Shown: positions 60,155 through 63,501 of the stretch, in pieces
Position numbering within the stretch: position 1 is the stretch's first letter
Layout of the letters: each line of letters opens with the position of its first letter
Notes under the pieces: model-generated
The model's input: the letters and a program-made list of their open reading frames with translations, nothing else
Databases searched by the model: none
What the model was told of the DNA's origin: nothing
Source of the DNA: CAZAYP01 sp964489425 [NCBI: uncultured Verrucomicrobiota bacterium]
GTDB lineage: Bacteria; Verrucomicrobiota; Kiritimatiellia; RZYC01
NCBI GenBank assembly: GCA_964489425.1
Contig: CAZAYP010000027.1
Location: 1-63,501 of the forward strand
Length of the DNA stretch: 63,501 nt
Reading direction: 5' to 3'
Position numbers and translations under genes: made by a program

Positions 60155-61936
60155 ATGTACAGGACAAAAATACGAAACGTGGCGATTATTGCACACGTTG
60201 ACCATGGCAAGACCACCCTGGTGGACCAGTTGTTCCAGCAGAGCGGGACCTTCCGCGACAACGAGCAAGTCACCGAGCGGATGATGGACAACATGGATCT
60301 CGAGCGCGAACGCGGCATCACCATCCGGGCCAAGAACGGCACGCTGCGCTACCATGACTATACCATCAACATCATTGACACCCCGGGCCATGCCGATTTT
60401 GGCGGCGAGGTGGAGCGCGTGCTGTCCATGGCCGACGGCGCGCTGCTCCTTGTGGACGCCAAGGAAGGCCCGATGCCGCAGACCTATTTCGTCTTGAAAA
60501 AAGCCCTGGCGCGCCACCTGCCCCTGGTCCTGGTGGTCAACAAAATCGACAAGCCGGCCGCCCGGCCGCACTGGGTGGTGGACCAGGTGTTTGACCTGTT
60601 CGCCGCGCTGGATGCGCCGCACGAGATCCTCGACTTCCACGTGGTCTACGCCTCGGCGCGGGACGGGCATGCGTGCATCGACCCGGCGCACCACGGCAAG
60701 GACATGCAGCCGCTGTTCGACGCGATCCTGAAATACATCCCGCCGCCCAAGGGGTCGCCCACCGCGTCGCTCCAGATGCAGGTGGCGAGCATCGACCACT
60801 CCACGTTTCTCGGCCGGTTGGGCATCGGCAAGATCACCGCCGGCCGGGTGGTGCCCAACCAGCCCGCCCTGCTCGCGCGCGGCGACCGCACCATCGCCAC
60901 CGGCCGGATCACCAAGATCTACCGCTACGAGCGCACCCGCAAGGTGGAGGCCGCGCAGGCCGAGGCGGGCGACATCGTCGCCATCGCCGGTTTCGAAGAG
61001 GTGCTGGTGGGCGATACGTACACCGACCCGGAAAACCCGCGCCCTATGCCGCAACTGCCTGTGGATCCGCCCACGGTGTGCATGAACTTTTTACCGAACA
61101 ACTCCCCGTTCGCCGGCCAGGAAGGCACGTACTCCTCCAGCAAGCACTTGGCCGAGCGGCTGTGCCACGAGGCGCTATGCGACGTGGCCCTCCTGGTCGA
61201 GGAGCTGCCCGAAGGCGGCGGATTCAAGGTGTCCGGCCGCGGCGAGCTGCACATTTCCATCAAGGTGGAAACCATGCGGCGCGAGGGGTTCGAGTTCCAG
61301 GTGTCCAGCCCCCACGTCATCCTGAAGGAGGAAAACGGCGTGCTCCTGGAGCCGTACGAGGAGGTTACCGTGGACGTGCCGGAAACCTACCTTGGCGCGG
61401 TGATCGAGAAGCTCGGTACGCGCAAAGGCCAGATGCAGGCCATGACCCAGGAGGCGGGCATGGTGCGGCTGCGCTACATCATCCCCACCCGCGGCCTGTT
61501 CGGGTTCAAGAGCGAGTTCATGTCCGACACCAAGGGCATGGGCGTGCTGAACTATATTTTTTACGGATACGACCAGCATGTCGGCGACATGCGCAACCGC
61601 CGCAACGGCGTGCTCGTGAGCAAGGATAACTGCACCATCGTGGCGTACGCCCTGTTCAACCTGCAAAACCGCGGCGCCCTGTTCCTGGGGCCGGGCGAAC
61701 GCGTGTACCGCGGCCAGATCGTTGGGGCGCATTGTCGCGGCAACGACCTCGTGGTCAACCCCGGCAAGGGCAAGCAGCTGACCAATGTGCGCGCCGCCGG
61801 TTCCGACGAGAACATTATCCTTACCCCGCCGACCCGGATGAGCCTCGAGGAGTGTATCGCCTACATCAACGACGATGAGCTAGTCGAGGTCACCCCCAAG
61901 AGCATCCGCCTGCGCAAACGGGAAATGAAAAAATAA
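60155..61936 (+). CDS. typA: Translational GTPase TypA/BipA
   Basis: 593 residues. G1 is AHVDHGKTT (13-21), G2 RGITI, G3 [16 protein letters not shown] and G4 NKIDKP. The TypA-specific C-terminal [16 protein letters not shown] is present. The protein binds ribosomes and aids 50S assembly and growth under stress. GGAG lies four bases before the ATG; upstream in-frame sequence overlaps srkA and is not used. Confidence 0.97.
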   Translation: MYRTKIRNVAIIAHVDHGKTTLVDQLFQQSGTFRDNEQVTERMMDNMDLERERGITIRAKNGTLRYHDYTINIIDTPGHADFGGEVERVLSMADGALLLVDAKEGPMPQTYFVLKKALARHLPLVLVVNKIDKPAARPHWVVDQVFDLFAALDAPHEILDFHVVYASARDGHACIDPAHHGKDMQPLFDAILKYIPPPKGSPTASLQMQVASIDHSTFLGRLGIGKITAGRVVPNQPALLARGDRTIATGRITKIYRYERTRKVEAAQAEAGDIVAIAGFEEVLVGDTYTDPENPRPMPQLPVDPPTVCMNFLPNNSPFAGQEGTYSSSKHLAERLCHEALCDVALLVEELPEGGGFKVSGRGELHISIKVETMRREGFEFQVSSPHVILKEENGVLLEPYEEVTVDVPETYLGAVIEKLGTRKGQMQAMTQEAGMVRLRYIIPTRGLFGFKSEFMSDTKGMGVLNYIFYGYDQHVGDMRNRRNGVLVSKDNCTIVAYALFNLQNRGALFLGPGERVYRGQIVGAHCRGNDLVVNPGKGKQLTNVRAAGSDENIILTPPTRMSLEECIAYINDDELVEVTPKSIRLRKREMKK

Positions 61937-61973
61937 CTCGCGGCGCGCGCGGACGGAGGATTTCATCGGGGGC

Positions 61974-62093
61974 GTTGTCGTAATCGTAGTCGTTGTCGCC
62001 ATCGTTGTCGTAATCGTTGTCGTAGTCGTTGTCGTTGTCGTTCTCGTTGTCGTAGTCGTTGTCGTTGTCGTTCTCGTGAACGTGGTCGTGAAT
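61974..62093. repeat. Degenerate hexamer microsatellite (GTNNTC) with a 30-base tandem duplication
   Basis: Between typA and rlmN the plus strand repeats GTNNTC (GTTGTC, GTAGTC, GTAATC, GTTCTC) about 17 times, decaying into GTGAAC-like units. Within it 62016-62045 and 62046-62075 are identical 30-base copies. Read on the minus strand it gives an Asn/Asp/Tyr string, but the frame has no SD and runs in from rlmN, so it is not counted as a gene. Confidence 0.85.
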
Positions 62094-62163
62094 GTGTACG
62101 AGAACGCGGACGTGAACGAGTTGTTTCCTGGTTCCATCTGCTCTTTTCAGGGGGGGGGGACCG

Positions 62164-63264
62164 TCAGCCGGCCGGATCATGCCGCCGGGGCCGCCGCGCC
62201 AGCCCCAGCAGCCCGCACGCGGCCTGGATGTCCGCCCCCCCGCTGTAGCGCCGGGCCACGGGCGCGCCCTGATGATGCCGCAGCGCGTCGCGGAACGCCG
62301 CCAGCTCATCCGCCGCCGGCGGCTGGAACCGGCCGGACGGATCGTTCACGTCGATCAGGTCGATTTTCACCGGCAGGCCCTGCACTAGGGCGGCCAGTTG
62401 CCGCGCATCGTCCTCCCGCGTGTTGTACCCGCTGATCATCGGCCAGGCCAGCGTCACCCGGCCCCCCATGGCGGCCTGATGATCGCGCAGCGCCGCGATG
62501 AGTTGCGGCAGGGGGTGGCGCTCTTCAATCGGCATGAGCGCCCGCCGCCGCGCAGAGTCCGCGGCCGCCAGCGTGACCACCAGCCGGTACGGCTGCCGGT
62601 CGGCAGTGAAGTGAGCGATGCCGGGCACGATGCCGGCGGTGGAGATGCTGATGGCCTTGGCCGCGATGGCCAGGCCGCACGGCGCGGCCATGATCCCGGC
62701 CGCGCGCATCACCGCCTCGTAGTTGAGCAGCGGTTCGCCCATGCCCATGAACACCACGCCCCGCACCGGGAGCTCAGCGTCGGCGCGGATCGCGGCCACC
62801 TGGTCGACCATCTCCCACGCGGCCAGGTTGCGCACCAACCCCATGCGGCCCGTGCAGCAGAAGGCGCATCCCAGGGCACAGCCCACCTGCGAGCTGACGC
62901 AAACCACGCACTTGCGGTCATCGTCGCGGTGCACCAGGGGAATGCAAACCGCCTCGAACGGTTCCGCCTCGGCGCCACGGAACAGGTACCGCGCAAATCC
63001 GTCCCGCGCCGACACGACCTTTTCCAACCGTTCGAGATGCGGCACCGCGGCCAGCTCGCGGACACGGTCCAGAACGCGATGGGAAACCTCCGGCAAGGCG
63101 GCCGGGACGGCACCCTCGCGCAGGGCTGCGGCCTGCAATCGCCGGGCCGTGCGCGCGGTCACGCCGGCCTGGGCCAGGCGCGCATGGATTTCCGCGGCGG
63201 GCAGATCGTTCAGGAAAACCCGTCCGGTCGCGGACCAGTCGCGACCCTCGTTGCTTGCGTCCAT
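62164..63264 (-). CDS. rlmN: RlmN/Cfr-family radical SAM 23S rRNA methyltransferase
   Basis: 366 residues. The radical-SAM cluster motif is CALGCAFC (C-x3-C-x2-C) within QVGCALGCAFCCTGRMG. GMGEPLLNY is a family hallmark, and the C-terminal AACGLL holds the methyl-transferring cysteine. RlmN methylates A2503 of 23S rRNA at C2 and A37 of some tRNAs. The ending RYSGGADIQAACGLL differs from the usual RxSRGxDIxAACGQL, so a divergent RlmN-like paralog is possible. Confidence 0.85.
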   Translation of the reverse strand: MDASNEGRDWSATGRVFLNDLPAAEIHARLAQAGVTARTARRLQAAALREGAVPAALPEVSHRVLDRVRELAAVPHLERLEKVVSARDGFARYLFRGAEAEPFEAVCIPLVHRDDDRKCVVCVSSQVGCALGCAFCCTGRMGLVRNLAAWEMVDQVAAIRADAELPVRGVVFMGMGEPLLNYEAVMRAAGIMAAPCGLAIAAKAISISTAGIVPGIAHFTADRQPYRLVVTLAAADSARRRALMPIEERHPLPQLIAALRDHQAAMGGRVTLAWPMISGYNTREDDARQLAALVQGLPVKIDLIDVNDPSGRFQPPAADELAAFRDALRHHQGAPVARRYSGGADIQAACGLLGLARRPRRHDPAG

Positions 63265-63364
63265 GGCCTGCCACTATGCATGCCCGCAGTCCTTGATACA
63301 AGCCGCGCTCCCGTCAAAACGACGGGCAAACAGGCCGGCGCTGACGCTTTTTTTGAATCACCGC

Positions 63365-63393
63365 TTGCCCTGGGCCGTTGGGGCGGGTATACA
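63365..63393 (+). promoter_or_regulatory. Candidate promoter of tRNA-Pro
   Basis: TTGCCC and TATACA are separated by 17 bases, 21 bases before the tRNA. Confidence 0.5.
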
Positions 63394-63414
63394 TATCTTT
63401 GTAGTAAACCCTTT

Positions 63415-63491
63415 CGGGGCGTAGCGCAGACTGGTAGCGCGTTTGCTTGGGGTGCAAAAGGTCACGAGTTCAAATCTCGTCGCCCCGACCA
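63415..63491 (+). tRNA. tRNA-Pro (anticodon GGG)
   Basis: The acceptor CGGGGCG pairs perfectly with CGCCCCG, the D arm is GTAGCGCAGACTGGTAGCGC, and the anticodon stem TTTGC/GCAAA encloses TTGGGGT with GGG. The T arm GAGTTCAAATCTC and an encoded CCA after discriminator A are present. The unusual C1-G72 pair is a prokaryotic tRNA-Pro identity element. Confidence 0.96.
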
Positions 63492-63501
63492 CTTTTGCAG
63501 G

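Noticed and set aside
61890-62309. Minus-strand frame encoding an Asn/Asp/Tyr repeat
   Set aside because: It depends on the hexamer microsatellite, starts inside rlmN out of frame, and has no SD or conserved domain.

Overview
The window is high-GC bacterial DNA, densely coded on both strands with good Shine-Dalgarno (SD) sites. No rRNA or species marker is present. Several traits suggest the PVC superphylum (Verrucomicrobiota, Kiritimatiellota, Lentisphaerota or a relative): very large secreted proteins built from FG-GAP, kelch, Ig-like and beta-helix modules, an MglA/MglB-type GTPase system, and hairpin and hexamer repeats in the spacers. This placement is an inference and the exact phylum is uncertain.

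Layout. 1-5.2 kb: a hexapeptide acyltransferase (cut by the left edge), argF, an inverted-repeat element, a GT9 glycosyltransferase, a HAD phosphatase and a secreted trypsin-like protease. 5.6-10.2 kb (minus strand): ppdK with its own promoter and terminator, then tRNA-His, efp and epmA. 10.7-15.0 kb: a sugar-type ABC importer in which the solute-binding protein is fused to one permease and the other permease carries a ~300-residue insert; no ATPase gene is present. 15.1-18.8 kb: a three-subunit molybdenum hydroxylase. 19-31 kb: a lipoprotein and three large exported proteins (FG-GAP/Ig/kelch, subtilase, FG-GAP/kelch). 31.2-34.4 kb: metallo-beta-lactamase fold hydrolase, PHP phosphoesterase and a GH99-like protein.

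34.4-40.6 kb is the most unusual part. An MglA-type GTPase and an MglB-type roadblock protein are divergent from a 707-residue protein with a duplicated domain, a run of 33 prolines, a helix-hairpin-helix and its own roadblock domain. Next to it, converging on mglB, is a three-gene Rnf-like set (G, C, D) without A, B or E. Efp and its lysine-attaching enzyme EpmA lie in the same window and would be expected to matter for translating the proline run.

40.8-63.5 kb: an 1819-residue beta-helix protein, a DnaQ-type exonuclease, mtnP, glgC, a DUF433/DUF5615 toxin-antitoxin-like pair with a palindromic operator candidate, a NodB deacetylase/SGNH operon, a FucI-like isomerase, lpdA and a class II aldolase, pheS, srkA, typA, a hexamer microsatellite, rlmN and tRNA-Pro.

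Three of the giant exported proteins end in a similar short tail (Pro-Trp exactly nine and eight residues from the C-terminus, followed by leucines). This could be an undescribed sorting signal.
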